Shown piece by piece: positions 1 to 9,272 of a stretch of DNA of 27,142 bases (position 1 is the first letter of the stretch; each line of letters opens with the position of its first letter). Both the position numbers and the translations under genes were made by a program. This DNA comes from a virus. The stretch lies in the IMG/VR virus record IMGVR_UViG_3300011010_000142, positions 1 to 27,142 of that record. The stretch is one strand, 5' to 3'. A model generated the notes under the pieces. It did no database searches. It worked only from the letters and a program-made list of their open reading frames with translations, and was not told the origin of the DNA.

Positions 1-538
1 TTAACAAAACAAAATCATCTTTATCGCAGATGCTATTTAAATTGTTATTATCCCAAAACCACCCTGCACTAGAGACGGCTCCAGCTGGTGTCTCTAAATA
101 TGCAACAGTTTCTTCAATTGAAATTCCTAAGTCAGCGGCAAATTTAGTATAGTTAGCACGACCGGTCAATTGTATCAATCCACGACCACAGAAACGATAA
201 CCATCACCTGATGCTTCATCACCATTTGCCATACGATTAGCATAAACACGATTGGCAATCTGTTCAGGCTTACGTTCATATTGTTTTGCTAAATCTTCTG
301 TTGGGAAATACTTTTTAAAAGTACCCATCAATCCTTTAGCACTGTAGTTCAAGTTCTCTTTAACAAAGTTAAAGCCACCACTTTCGTGTGCTATTTGAGC
401 TAAGAAGCCGGCAGCACGATGCATGTTATCATACATGTCGTAATACTCTGCTACTTCGTGTAGGGGGCCGGCATATAATTCTAATACCGAACGTTTTGTC
501 TTTGGGCATAACGCCTGTAAAATTTCTATAGTAATCAT
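1..538 (-). CDS. GH19 chitinase-like endolysin, C-terminus cut by window edge
   Basis: Translating the minus strand from ATG at 538 gives an open frame of 179 codons that leaves the window at base 1, so the C-terminus is missing. The protein begins MITIEILQALCP and contains AQIAHESGGF near residue 50, then YANRMANGDEASGDGYRFCGRGLIQLTGRANY. This is the pattern of glycoside hydrolase family 19 lysozyme/chitinase domains in phage endolysins. The Glu of AHESGG is the expected general acid, and GRGLIQLTGR..Y is the conserved core loop. The likely role is cutting peptidoglycan at lysis, although GH19 enzymes can also act on chitin. No signal peptide or membrane segment is visible, so release would need a holin. 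The start follows an AAAGGAAA ribosome site only about 12 nt after the stop of the fibre gene, so it is probably co-transcribed with that gene. Family is seen from motifs; the substrate is inferred. Confidence 0.88.
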   Translation of the reverse strand, partial: MITIEILQALCPKTKRSVLELYAGPLHEVAEYYDMYDNMHRAAGFLAQIAHESGGFNFVKENLNYSAKGLMGTFKKYFPTEDLAKQYERKPEQIANRVYANRMANGDEASGDGYRFCGRGLIQLTGRANYTKFAADLGISIEETVAYLETPAGAVSSAGWFWDNNNLNSICDKDDFVLL

Positions 539-550
539 TTTATTTCCTTT

Positions 551-3500
551 TTATCCATATACTGCTGTTAGTGAATACCACTGTGTAGTTGAACCAGACA
601 CAAATGTTAATTTAGCCCCAGCTCCTAAATTAAACGATGCATTTTGTGAGAGACTGTCAACAGTTCCACCGTCATTAGGGTAGACTTTGACAGTAACACC
701 TGTAGTATTGATAATAATACAAGTGGTACCAGCAACCGTTGCTGGTAATTTTATACCATCGTTGGCTCCAGCAGATGCACCGGTTATTATGTTTACTGAT
801 TTTGTTAAAATTACTGCACCAGCCTGAGTAGTTCCGGTTGCCGCAATACCAGTACCAATACTTTGAATGATAAACCCAGAAGCAGTGATGTTTGTTCCAT
901 TAATAGTTGATCCGGTGATAGCACCGCCAACGAATGCTCCATTTACATTTAAGCTAGATAATGTTCCAACACTAGTGATATTAGTTTGTGAGGCTCCAGT
1001 TACTGTAACAGCATTCGTTGCAGAAGACACTGTACCAGTAACATTACCACCACTTACTCTATACGCTTCTAAAGCCGCACCAACATTACCTACAATGTTT
1101 CCACCTGCTACAGAATATGCAACTAATGCCGCATTGACGTTTCCAGAGACATTGCCGCCTGCTACAGCAAATGCTATGGTAGCATATGCGGCTGCGTTTG
1201 CACTAGTCGCAAAGTTTGAATTGGCAGAAAAATTAGCATTAGCAACAGTGCCTGTTATGTTAGCTCCGTTGATATTAGTCAATGTTGAACCATTACCACC
1301 AACGTTTCCGTTAATAGTAGTAGCATTCAATGTAGTGATGTTTGCTACTGAGAATACACCTGTGCCGGCTGAAATATTACCTACGCTTGCATTACCAACT
1401 ACACTTAGTATTCCACTTGCTACTAAGTTTGCACCTGATACATTACCCGATACACTAACTACTTGACCGGATAGTGTCGTTGCTGTAATATTACCTACTG
1501 ATGCATTACCTGCCACAGTTAACAAACCATTTGTTACTAAGTTACCACCTGTTACATTACCAGTAGCAAACATAACACCTGCTGATGTTAAGTTACCGCT
1601 AGAAACGTTACCAGTAATGGATAAAAGGGGTCCTCTTATATTACCACTAAAGTCAGCTTGACCATTGGCATGTAATGTTGCATTACCACCACCGAACGTA
1701 GCCGCACCTGCCGCCGTTATAGCACCACTGGTTAATGTAACTCCTGCCACGTTAGCAGTACTACCAGTGAATGTGAACAATGTGTTAGCCGTAATGCTAG
1801 AAACATTTAACGTTCCGTTTGCACTTAGATTACCTGTAGCGAATACATCAGTGACTCTACTTAAGCTACCAAAGATTTCAGCATTACCGCCTACCTTCAA
1901 TCTACCATCAAACAATCCAGAACCCGCACTAGTTATTAATGGGCGTACTGTTAATGTAGCACTTGAAAAAACAAGTGTGCCGCTTGGTGCAGTGGGAACA
2001 ACGTATGTAAAACTATTAGGTGAGAGTATTGAGGCAATTAAGAATACACCGTTAGGTGCGTTTGCCCCTGCAGTTGTCAATGCAATTACAACTTCATTCC
2101 CAATTGCCAATCCATGATTAACACCTGTAGTTACAGTTATTGTAGTAGACGAATATGTCATACTAGAGATTACAATTGTTGATGCAGATGGGAACGCTAA
2201 GTTACCAATATTAGCTAATCCGTTGACTCTCATTGCACCGGCTATGTTGGCATTACCAGTAGCTACAATAGTTGCCATACCAATATTACCTACATTAGCA
2301 TTACCTCGGACATTTAATATTCCTAAAGTCTCAAGATTACCATGAGTAGAATTACCAGCTACAACTAGATTACTACCAATGTTAGCATTGGCAGCATTCA
2401 ATAAACCAGTAACATTACTGTTTAGTGATGAAATTAATCCTGTACTAGTAACAATATTTCCGCCGGCAGTAATATGCGTAACAGAATTAATACTACCACT
2501 AATGTTTGCGTTACCCATGCTAACTACTGTACCGGTAAATGAAGCATTACCATTAGCTATAAGATTTGCTGTGTTCAAGTTACCAGTGATGCTAGAATTC
2601 AATGCTTGCATTAAGCCAGCATTGGCATATAAATTAGTTGAAGCTAAATTAACTGTGTTAATAGTATTAGCGTTAGCAACGTTAGCAAACAATGTACCAC
2701 TATTAGCGTTAATATTTCCTGAAGCAACAATATGTGTTGTTCCAATATTACCTGTATTAGCGTTACCTGTTACACTTAGTGCTCCACCAAATGATCCAGA
2801 ACCAGTACTAGTTAATACGGGTCTAATAACAATAGAAGTTGATGCTCCAACACCAATCGTTCCCGATGGTGTATTTATGGGTGTTATTGCAACAAGATAC
2901 TCGAATCTAAAGGCATCGACAATATTTGTAACTACATATGATCCATTAGGTGCATTACTTGAAGCAGTAGTATTAGTAACAGTTATGCCAGCGCCTGTAA
3001 CACTCATACCATGGGGTGCAATAGTTGTCACACGAACTGTTGTGCTACTATATGCAATAGAAGCTATATTTCCTGTACCAGTCAAGGTAACAGTTGGTAA
3101 AGTTAATTGACCCACATTAGCTGTACCAGCAGTCATTGTATTTGCAGTAGATAAGTTACCGGCTGCAAATTCATTATCAATAGTCATGTTATTAGCATTG
3201 ACATTACCACTAGCACTAATATTTTTTACGCTGTCGATGTTACCTGTAATGTTAGCATTACCAGTCATCCTTACTAATGTGCCAGTAAAGTTAGCACTGC
3301 CGTTAGCAATAAAATTTGCGGCATTTAGTGTAGTAGTAAATGTAGCATTTGCCGCTTGCATCAATCCAGCATTAGCATATAAATTGCCCGCTGCCAATTG
3401 TCCAGTATTAATCGAGTTGGCGTTAGCAACATTAGCAAATAATATACCTGCATTAGCGTACAAGTTACCTGTTGCATTTACATGAAGTGTGCCGATATTA

Positions 3501-5740
3501 CCAACAGAAGCATTGCCAGTTACACTTAGTATCCCGCTTGCTACTAAATTAGCACCAGATACATTACCAGAAGCACTGATAGTAGTGCCTGCTACTGTAG
3601 TTGCAGAGAGATTGCCTGCAGTGGCATTGCCGGTTACAGACAATGTACCGGTAGTAGCTAGATTGCCACTAGTTAGTGTATTTGATATTACTACATTGGC
3701 AGCATTGATAGTGGCTGCATTTGCATTGATATTGCCACTAGCAGTAATAGTACCTGATGTAACTAGATTGCCTACGTTTGCAATACCAGTAATGTTTGCG
3801 TTGCCAGTAGTAGATAAGAATCCACCTTGAATACCACTGGTTGTTATAAAGTTTCCACCAATAGTAATGTTTGTACTAGCACCGCCATTAATGTTACCGG
3901 TAGCAACAATGATACCGGTGCTTAAATTGCCCGTTAATGCATTACCGCTTACACTTAATATGCCGCCGGTTGTAATATTTGAACCAGAAATATTTCCAGT
4001 TGATACGAGTGATAGAGTTGTAAGTGTGTTTACCGTAATTGAATTACCTGTGATATTACCGTTACTAGTAATATCACCGCCAGTAGTTAGATTACCAACA
4101 TTTGCAGTACCTGCTACACTTAATATTCCACTGGCAACTAAATTAGCTCCCGAAACATTTCCTGATATAGAAACTACATTTCCAGTGATAGAGTTAACTG
4201 CTGTAATGTTTCCGATACTAGCATTACCTTGAACACTTAGTAATCCATTGGTTGTAAGATTTCCACCAGAAACATTTCCAGTAGCCGACACTACACCACC
4301 GGTAGTTAAATTAGCACCTTGAATATTACCAGTTGCAACCATAATACCGGTGGATGTTAAGTTGCCGCTTGATACGTTACCGGTAATAGATAATAAACTA
4401 GATGACCTATTATATGCTAAACCTGAGTGCGTATTTGCATTTCCACCATCACGGAATACAACATAAGTGTCTGCACCGGGCAATGCAATATTACCTGATA
4501 TATTACCTGATATGTTTCCAGACACATTGCCTGTCATGTTTCCAGACACATTGCCTGTCATGTTGCCAGACATGTTACCAGACATGTTACCAAAAACGTT
4601 ACCTGTTAAATTACCAGCTAATGAGTCAGCAGTAAATATACCTACTCTCATATTGGCAGCAGTAATATCTCCTGTTAATGAGATGTTGCCACCAATCATA
4701 TTACCTGAAACTGCTAGACCATCTAACAAACCAACTTGTCTAATGTTAGGTTGGCTACTAGAAACAATTGCTCCAGTGATAGTAAGTGCATTTACGTTGC
4801 CAATGTCGGCATTTCCTTGTACATTTAGAATTGTCAGAGTACCTAGGCTAGTAATATTAGGTTGTGCAGATGCAGTAACTGTTACTGAGTTTGCGGCAGT
4901 ACCAACTAAATTACCAGTGACTGTACCAACTAGATTACCAGTAACGTTGCCGGCAATACTAGGAGCCTGTAGTGTACCTGAAACTTGTAGCGCAGTTAGT
5001 GTACCGAGTGATGTAATGTTGGGTTGAGCATTTGCAGATACAGTTGCTGAATTAGAAGCAGGGCCCAAAAAGGTACCCTGAAAATAATTTGCACTGACTA
5101 AATTGCCACCGTTAAGATTACGTGCTGTAATATTTCCTACTACGTTGAATGCACCAGTCAATGATAACGTTGTACCTGTATATGTTAAGTTAGTTGCACC
5201 ACCAAGATTACCGCGGTTATTAAAAATGACTTGAGTATTTGCACCCGGTGCAACAACTGTACCAGAAATGTTACCTACAATATTACCTATAAAAGAATTG
5301 GCACGAACGTCACCTGTAACATTTAAATTAGCTAATGTACCAACACTGGTAATATTAGGTTGCGCTCCGGTTCTTAATGTACCTGTAATAAAAGAAGTAG
5401 CAGTGATATTAGCAATAGTAATGTCAGATGCTAATCCAACTACAAACGGTGTATTAAAATTATTAATTGTTGCTGATGTTCCCGTTGCCGCGCCCACTCC
5501 AACTAATAATCCCGAAGTTGTTTGTATTGTTACATTAGAAATGTTTGCTCTTAATACAACATTACCTGTAGTTCTGTTCTGCGCAAGACCGGGTCCTGCT
5601 GTTATTGTTTGTACACCGGTGTTTAATGTGGCTGAATATAAATCAGTGAAGTTGTTCTGTACTTTGGCGAAGGCATCTCTAATACCGTCAGCGGCGGGGT
5701 CGTTTGGGAATGCCCCAAAATCAATTATTTGTTGTGTCAT
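551..5740 (-). CDS. Very long repeat-built tail fibre/virion structural protein (1729 aa)
   Basis: The protein is composed mostly of short repeats of the type GN(V/I)SG(A/G)NL..SG.LSV.GNA..GN, rich in Gly, Asn, Ser, Thr and Ala, as expected for a beta-rich extended fibre. The N-terminus (MTQQIIDFGAFPNDPAADGIRDAFAKVQNNFTDLY) resembles the base-attachment start of aquatic phage fibre proteins. Two globular inserts of about 90 residues (near residues 888-983 and 1185-1275) have a V.V.T...HG(M/L)......V......NAPNG.(Y/F) pattern, like the small beta modules common in phage tail proteins. A run of GN(M/V/I)(S/T) tetrapeptides lies near residues 375-418. The C-terminal 95 residues (GAVILTKSVNIITGASAGANDGIKLP to QWYSLTAVYG) form a non-repetitive cap typical of phage fibres. 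A late-promoter box lies 21 nt upstream and a strong terminator lies before it, so it is likely an independent late unit. Receptor binding is inferred, not shown. Confidence 0.85.
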   Translation of the reverse strand: MTQQIIDFGAFPNDPAADGIRDAFAKVQNNFTDLYSATLNTGVQTITAGPGLAQNRTTGNVVLRANISNVTIQTTSGLLVGVGAATGTSATINNFNTPFVVGLASDITIANITATSFITGTLRTGAQPNITSVGTLANLNVTGDVRANSFIGNIVGNISGTVVAPGANTQVIFNNRGNLGGATNLTYTGTTLSLTGAFNVVGNITARNLNGGNLVSANYFQGTFLGPASNSATVSANAQPNITSLGTLTALQVSGTLQAPSIAGNVTGNLVGTVTGNLVGTAANSVTVTASAQPNITSLGTLTILNVQGNADIGNVNALTITGAIVSSSQPNIRQVGLLDGLAVSGNMIGGNISLTGDITAANMRVGIFTADSLAGNLTGNVFGNMSGNMSGNMTGNVSGNMTGNVSGNISGNISGNIALPGADTYVVFRDGGNANTHSGLAYNRSSSLLSITGNVSSGNLTSTGIMVATGNIQGANLTTGGVVSATGNVSGGNLTTNGLLSVQGNASIGNITAVNSITGNVVSISGNVSGANLVASGILSVAGTANVGNLTTGGDITSNGNITGNSITVNTLTTLSLVSTGNISGSNITTGGILSVSGNALTGNLSTGIIVATGNINGGASTNITIGGNFITTSGIQGGFLSTTGNANITGIANVGNLVTSGTITASGNINANAATINAANVVISNTLTSGNLATTGTLSVTGNATAGNLSATTVAGTTISASGNVSGANLVASGILSVTGNASVGNIGTLHVNATGNLYANAGILFANVANANSINTGQLAAGNLYANAGLMQAANATFTTTLNAANFIANGSANFTGTLVRMTGNANITGNIDSVKNISASGNVNANNMTIDNEFAAGNLSTANTMTAGTANVGQLTLPTVTLTGTGNIASIAYSSTTVRVTTIAPHGMSVTGAGITVTNTTASSNAPNGSYVVTNIVDAFRFEYLVAITPINTPSGTIGVGASTSIVIRPVLTSTGSGSFGGALSVTGNANTGNIGTTHIVASGNINANSGTLFANVANANTINTVNLASTNLYANAGLMQALNSSITGNLNTANLIANGNASFTGTVVSMGNANISGSINSVTHITAGGNIVTSTGLISSLNSNVTGLLNAANANIGSNLVVAGNSTHGNLETLGILNVRGNANVGNIGMATIVATGNANIAGAMRVNGLANIGNLAFPSASTIVISSMTYSSTTITVTTGVNHGLAIGNEVVIALTTAGANAPNGVFLIASILSPNSFTYVVPTAPSGTLVFSSATLTVRPLITSAGSGLFDGRLKVGGNAEIFGSLSRVTDVFATGNLSANGTLNVSSITANTLFTFTGSTANVAGVTLTSGAITAAGAATFGGGNATLHANGQADFSGNIRGPLLSITGNVSSGNLTSAGVMFATGNVTGGNLVTNGLLTVAGNASVGNITATTLSGQVVSVSGNVSGANLVASGILSVVGNASVGNISAGTGVFSVANITTLNATTINGNVGGNGSTLTNINGANITGTVANANFSANSNFATSANAAAYATIAFAVAGGNVSGNVNAALVAYSVAGGNIVGNVGAALEAYRVSGGNVTGTVSSATNAVTVTGASQTNITSVGTLSSLNVNGAFVGGAITGSTINGTNITASGFIIQSIGTGIAATGTTQAGAVILTKSVNIITGASAGANDGIKLPATVAGTTCIIINTTGVTVKVYPNDGGTVDSLSQNASFNLGAGAKLTFVSGSTTQWYSLTAVYG
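1915..2718 (-). repeat. Second copy of an internal fibre superunit
   Basis: This part of the fibre gene encodes a block with NSGTLFANVANANTINTVNL and NLYANAGLMQALNSS (about 2457-2718), followed by a globular insert with NAPNG (about 1915-2185). The same order of block plus insert occurs at 2790-3468. Boundaries are approximate. Confidence 0.7.
2790..3468 (-). repeat. First copy of an internal fibre superunit
   Basis: Encodes NAGILFANVANANSINTGQL and NLYANAGLMQAANAT (about 3193-3468), then the NAPNG-containing globular insert (about 2790-3075). It matches 1915-2718 in order and in many residues, implying an internal duplication of roughly 230-270 codons. Boundaries are approximate. Confidence 0.7.
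4489..4617 (-). repeat. Tandem 12-bp units encoding GN(M/V/I)(S/T) tetrapeptides
   Basis: About eleven in-frame units of 12 bp lie in tandem in the fibre gene. Two neighbouring 24-bp units at 4512-4535 and 4536-4559 are identical. Each unit codes Gly-Asn-hydrophobic-Ser/Thr, so a change in copy number would keep the reading frame. Confidence 0.8.
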
Positions 5741-5747
5741 GTTCTAT

Positions 5748-5769
5748 TACACCTTGTGTAGTATTTATC
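5748..5769 (-). promoter_or_regulatory. Late promoter box with small start-site hairpin, fibre gene
   Basis: The minus strand reads GATAAATA at 5769-5762, 21 nt before the fibre ATG. A 5-bp dyad (5748-5752 with 5756-5760) with a 3-nt loop lies between box and start, next to the AAGG ribosome site. A strong terminator lies just upstream. Confidence 0.65.
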
Positions 5770-5791
5770 GTTTTCAGATAAACACATACCC

Positions 5792-5820
5792 AAAAAAATA
5801 GCCCGGCGAACCGAGCTATT
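5792..5820 (-). terminator. Rho-independent terminator after the 864-aa gene
   Basis: On the minus strand the arms AATAGCTCGG and CCGGGCTATT enclose a TTCG tetraloop. The stem is about 9 paired bases with one mismatch, and seven T follow. It lies 17 bases past the stop of the 864-aa gene and before the fibre promoter. Confidence 0.9.
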
Positions 5821-5836
5821 AAAAGTACGGATTTTA

Positions 5837-8431
5837 TTATTTTATTCCGCTTAATTTTTGCCAATCAACTAGCAAATTACTAGTATCTTTGAATAACCTA
5901 GTTTCAGTTGTAACCTGCGTTGGATTACCAACAGCTTGACTACGTTTTTCACGATGTAAATCGTTACCTTGACCTAACATATGCTTTAACTGAGCAAATT
6001 CTTCGTTGCCAGCATCATTTGCATATTCTTCTACTTGTTCTTTATCAGAACTACATACGCAACGTGCTTCAAACATACCACATTCGTTGCATGAACCACC
6101 TTCGGCTTTTTGATATTTACCATTACCGTTAACAGTTTCTTCTCCTTCTTCTTTGACTGGGTATTGTTTACCATCAACTTCAAAATTGTCTTGATTGTTC
6201 TTTATGGCATCGGCACGGTTTCCACTAAATTCGTTGCCTTCATCAGTTTCTTCTTTACCGTTTTCTTCTTCGTAGTCAGGAGTTAGTGTACCTTCTGGAC
6301 CGTCTTGTCCATGATCGTGTTCTTCACCACCTGCCGAAGGACCTGGATCAGATTGAATACCTGACATTTTCTTAATCAATGCCATCATGTCATCACCGTC
6401 ACCGACTACTGAAGGAGACATTTGCGGCTCTGTACCACTACCACCTTCGTCACCACTCATCGGAGCACCATATCCACTGTGTTCTTGTTCGTCACCACCA
6501 CCAAATACACCCAAACCAGCTTGTCTAACAATAGACAAAAGTTCTTGTGCGTCTGAATCAGTAGCGTTAATGCTGACACTGTCCGGTGTACCTTGTTGAC
6601 CTTGACTACTTGTTACAGTAATACCTTCATTCAATAATGAAGTAAGTTCTTTTTCCCAGCTTTCTAGTTGTACGTCTTTCATATCTTTACTTTCAAATGT
6701 TTTTGTAGGTGCGCTCATTTGCCTCATGAATCCAAAAGGCTTGTCTTCACCCGGAGATTTGATTGGCATACCTTGACTTTGTTGCTTTCTAGCAAAAGCA
6801 GGAGTTGTGACTGGATTTTGAGTCATTGGATTCTTATCGATTTCTGGAGGAGTGTCGAATCCTACACGATCAACGATACTTTCACCGGCTAGCTTTTTCT
6901 TACTATGACCATGAATCTTTAAGAACGCTTCTAGTTTGTCACTGCAATGACCAGTCTTATTGAAATTATCAATATCTTGTTGCAATTCTGCCATCATGTC
7001 ATTAACATCTGTGCCAGCTTCTTGCATCATTTCAGTAAAACTTAAACTTTCTTTAACTGATTTTTTAGCACGTAATGCGGCAAAATCTTTTGCATCTAAT
7101 TTACCTTTTGGTTTTGCAACATCTAATTTATCTTGTGCACCTGGTAAATCTTTTTCTTCCTTCACTGGTTCTTCTTTACTACTGTGTTTAGCACGGATGT
7201 TTTGCATTGTCTTTTCACTAGCACCTTTACGACCAGCGTCTTGTAATTCTTTAAAACCCGGTCCGTATTTTCTCTTACCCAACCATGCTTGTAATCCAGA
7301 TTCTTCAACAGTTTCTTCTTCTACATTTTGTGGTTTTGTAGTAGGTACGTGACCAAATGCACCAGCTTGTTTTTTGGATGCACGATCTAAACCTTGAGCA
7401 CGTTTCTCATCACCGCCCATATATTTGTCAAATGCTTTATCTTGATAGCTAGCAACCGTACTAGCATCTAATTCGTCTAACTTACCGTCTTGTGACTTAC
7501 CAAATTGACCCTTAGAACGAATAGCTGTTGCTAATTCTTTCATGTTACCGTGTGGCTTAGAACCTGCTTCATGTGGTCCAGTAGACTTTAAATGATTATA
7601 AGCCTTGATTAGTTCACTCTTGCTCTTACCAGCATATTTACCCTTGTCAGATGCAGGTGCATTTGATTTCTCATTCATCTGCTCATCACCACCGCCTAAA
7701 TTCAAAGTACCTTTTTCAGATGCTTGTTTAATTGTATTAGCAGTTGCCGCATCGGCAGTTCCCATTGTTTCACCATCAGCACCAATGATTTGACTTGCAC
7801 CTGGCATTGGTTTAATAGTAACACCTTCTTCCGCAACACCTTGAATCTTTTGTATGAGCCTTGCGTTTGCTCTATGATTTTTACTCTGTGACATGCCGCC
7901 GCCGCTGCCCGAAATAGTAAAATTTCCGCCACCCCAATCGTGTACTATTTCGCCTTCAAAACCCGGTCTATCTTTAAGGGTAACACGATCACCGACTGCT
8001 AACCCTGTGCTTCTTGAGATATCGGCTTGTCTTTTTAAATACTCTGCATGTTCAGGGTCAATATTCGCTTCATCCATGGCGCCTTCAGCTTCGTTTATTG
8101 CTGACTCTAATTGGTCAATATATTCTTTAATAGAATGCTTGGTAGTTTTCTTCTTGTCATACTTTGGAAGTTTAACATCTTTACCAGACTTAACACCAAA
8201 TGCGCTGAAGTCATATTTTTTATCTTCACCACTAGTAGCAGTAGCTTTCTTTGGACGACCTTTGCCTCTTTTTTCAGTAGAAGTATCTTTGACTTTATTG
8301 CCTTCTTCGTCTTCATCGTCTTTACGACCATAACCACCTGGGTCAGCAGTATGCTTTACTTTACCGGGCTCGCTTCTGTCTGTAGCCTCGGCAATGGTAT
8401 ACATTGATTGGAGTAGTGTTCTAAAATCCAT
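5837..8431 (-). CDS. Acidic low-complexity 864-aa phage protein, function unknown
   Basis: I do not recognise this protein by family. It begins MDFRTLLQSMYTIAEA, has a basic stretch KRGKGRPKK near residues 54-62 (AT-hook-like), and a KOW-like stretch GDRVTLKDRPGFEGEIV near 147-163. A segment LDELDASTVASYQDKAFDKYMGG near 317-340 resembles a recurring motif in virion-associated proteins of aquatic phages (from memory). Residues 640-800 are very rich in Glu, Asp, Gly and Ser, and a Cys cluster CNECGMFEARCVC lies at 781-793. There is no signal peptide or membrane segment. The start ATG overlaps the upstream stop by one base (TAATG) and has an AAGGA site, so it is translationally coupled to the 73-aa gene. 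A terminator follows. An internal capsid, scaffold-like or ejected DNA-binding protein is a guess from composition and context only. Confidence 0.8.
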   Translation of the reverse strand: MDFRTLLQSMYTIAEATDRSEPGKVKHTADPGGYGRKDDEDEEGNKVKDTSTEKRGKGRPKKATATSGEDKKYDFSAFGVKSGKDVKLPKYDKKKTTKHSIKEYIDQLESAINEAEGAMDEANIDPEHAEYLKRQADISRSTGLAVGDRVTLKDRPGFEGEIVHDWGGGNFTISGSGGGMSQSKNHRANARLIQKIQGVAEEGVTIKPMPGASQIIGADGETMGTADAATANTIKQASEKGTLNLGGGDEQMNEKSNAPASDKGKYAGKSKSELIKAYNHLKSTGPHEAGSKPHGNMKELATAIRSKGQFGKSQDGKLDELDASTVASYQDKAFDKYMGGDEKRAQGLDRASKKQAGAFGHVPTTKPQNVEEETVEESGLQAWLGKRKYGPGFKELQDAGRKGASEKTMQNIRAKHSSKEEPVKEEKDLPGAQDKLDVAKPKGKLDAKDFAALRAKKSVKESLSFTEMMQEAGTDVNDMMAELQQDIDNFNKTGHCSDKLEAFLKIHGHSKKKLAGESIVDRVGFDTPPEIDKNPMTQNPVTTPAFARKQQSQGMPIKSPGEDKPFGFMRQMSAPTKTFESKDMKDVQLESWEKELTSLLNEGITVTSSQGQQGTPDSVSINATDSDAQELLSIVRQAGLGVFGGGDEQEHSGYGAPMSGDEGGSGTEPQMSPSVVGDGDDMMALIKKMSGIQSDPGPSAGGEEHDHGQDGPEGTLTPDYEEENGKEETDEGNEFSGNRADAIKNNQDNFEVDGKQYPVKEEGEETVNGNGKYQKAEGGSCNECGMFEARCVCSSDKEQVEEYANDAGNEEFAQLKHMLGQGNDLHREKRSQAVGNPTQVTTETRLFKDTSNLLVDWQKLSGIK

Positions 8432-8652
8432 TATTTTGATCCTTGTTTAGTGTCTAGTTTGTCTTCGATACGTGTTAGTTGTTTTCGTAATTCTGTTACG
8501 TCTGTTTTTACACTGTCCATTTTTACAGTATTAATTTCAATTTTCGTATCCAAATCTTTCATCTTACCATCCATCGTAAGATATCCTGTGCCGCCCATAC
8601 TGCAAGCACCTATTACAATCCATGTTAATTGGCTAGCGTTAAAGTCAATCAT
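8431..8652 (-). CDS. Small protein with one membrane segment and a coiled coil
   Basis: The 73-aa product has an N-terminal hydrophobic segment (about residues 8-26, LTWIVIGACSMGGTGYLTM). After it comes a charged heptad-like helix with repeated Asp/Lys and hydrophobic residues (MKDLDTKIEINTVKMDSVKTDVTEL) and a basic tail. This layout suggests an inner-membrane protein with a helical coil. It could be a holin partner, a superinfection-exclusion factor or a virion-associated membrane protein; none can be chosen from sequence. The start has a GGAG site about 7 nt upstream and overlaps the end of the 197-aa gene by four bases. Its stop overlaps the next ATG, so the three genes form one coupled unit. 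Confidence 0.72.
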   Translation of the reverse strand: MIDFNASQLTWIVIGACSMGGTGYLTMDGKMKDLDTKIEINTVKMDSVKTDVTELRKQLTRIEDKLDTKQGSK

Positions 8653-9242
8653 TTTCTGGCTCCGGTTTGAGGTCTAGCAGGCATCTTAATACTACTCATC
8701 GGGCTCTTAGTATTAATTCCTTCCTTGCTATTATTGGGGGCTGTTGGGGTTTTCTTTGCATCATATGGAATATCAATGCTTGGCTTCTTAGTAAGAACTT
8801 TGTCTAAATATTGATTTGCGTAATCTTTGCTTGCTTCTTTACCATTGTCCGGTAAAATTTCTTGAGTTAAGACTGTATCAGCTTGATTAGCATAATTATC
8901 ATTTTCACTATTGATACTGTCATTGTAGTCAGTAGTCATTACTCTAACTTTATTAATATTGCATCCAAGTTGTTGAGCAATCTGCTGAATCATTGGTTCT
9001 GTTGCTGGATATTTAAATTCAGCTTTAATGATTGTGACACTTTGATTTTCTTCTGCACTAGGGAAACCATATGGGTTCTTTTGTATTGGAGTGGTCTTAG
9101 GGTCTTCAATTTTAACAGGATCAAATTTGTTCAAGTTGTACGAGAACATGTCTAGAAAGTTTTTGTCAAGTTCACCTACGATTTTAATCGTATAGCGATA
9201 TGTATGTACACTTTCAGTTAAGTAATGTCGAAGGCTTTTCAT
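8649..9242 (-). CDS. Conserved-looking phage protein of unknown function (197 aa)
   Basis: The product starts MKSLRHYLTESVHTYRYTIKIVGELDKNFLDMFSYNLNKFDPVKI. The first 120 residues look like a compact alpha/beta fold, with KTTPIQKNPYGFP at about 49-61 and a second strand-helix unit near 70-100. The last 80 residues are Lys-, Pro- and Ser-rich and probably flexible. I recall similar N-termini in aquatic T4-like phages next to packaging and capsid genes, but cannot check this. It opens a three-gene coupled unit and has its own late-type box and an AGGA ribosome site held in a small hairpin loop. A virion or assembly role is inferred from this late context. Confidence 0.78.
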   Translation of the reverse strand: MKSLRHYLTESVHTYRYTIKIVGELDKNFLDMFSYNLNKFDPVKIEDPKTTPIQKNPYGFPSAEENQSVTIIKAEFKYPATEPMIQQIAQQLGCNINKVRVMTTDYNDSINSENDNYANQADTVLTQEILPDNGKEASKDYANQYLDKVLTKKPSIDIPYDAKKTPTAPNNSKEGINTKSPMSSIKMPARPQTGARK

Positions 9243-9244
9243 TG

Positions 9245-9268
9245 TATTATTCCTATAATATATTTATC
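9245..9268 (-). promoter_or_regulatory. Late promoter box with AGGA-presenting hairpin
   Basis: GATAAATA on the minus strand at 9268-9261 lies 18 nt before the ATG of the 197-aa gene. A 6-bp dyad (tattat 9245-9250, ataata 9255-9260) holds the AGGA ribosome site in its 4-nt loop. A transcript starting about 6 nt past the box would lose almost all of the 5' arm. Confidence 0.65.
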
Positions 9269-9272
9269 AATA

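Noticed and set aside
549-556. GATAAAAA before the endolysin start as a late box
   Set aside because: It lacks the ATAAATA core and overlaps the stop codon; read-through from the fibre gene explains expression.
1380-4400. Regularly spaced repeats that could suggest a CRISPR array
   Set aside because: The repeats are in-frame, degenerate and protein-coding, with no constant repeat length or unique spacers.
867-5027. Many long open frames on the plus strand opposite the fibre gene
   Set aside because: They mirror the repeat structure of the real gene, have Pro/Leu/Ala-rich composition without motifs, and lack ribosome sites.
5778-5785. GATAAACA on the plus strand near the fibre promoter
   Set aside because: It points toward the 864-aa gene's antisense strand with no plus-strand gene downstream.
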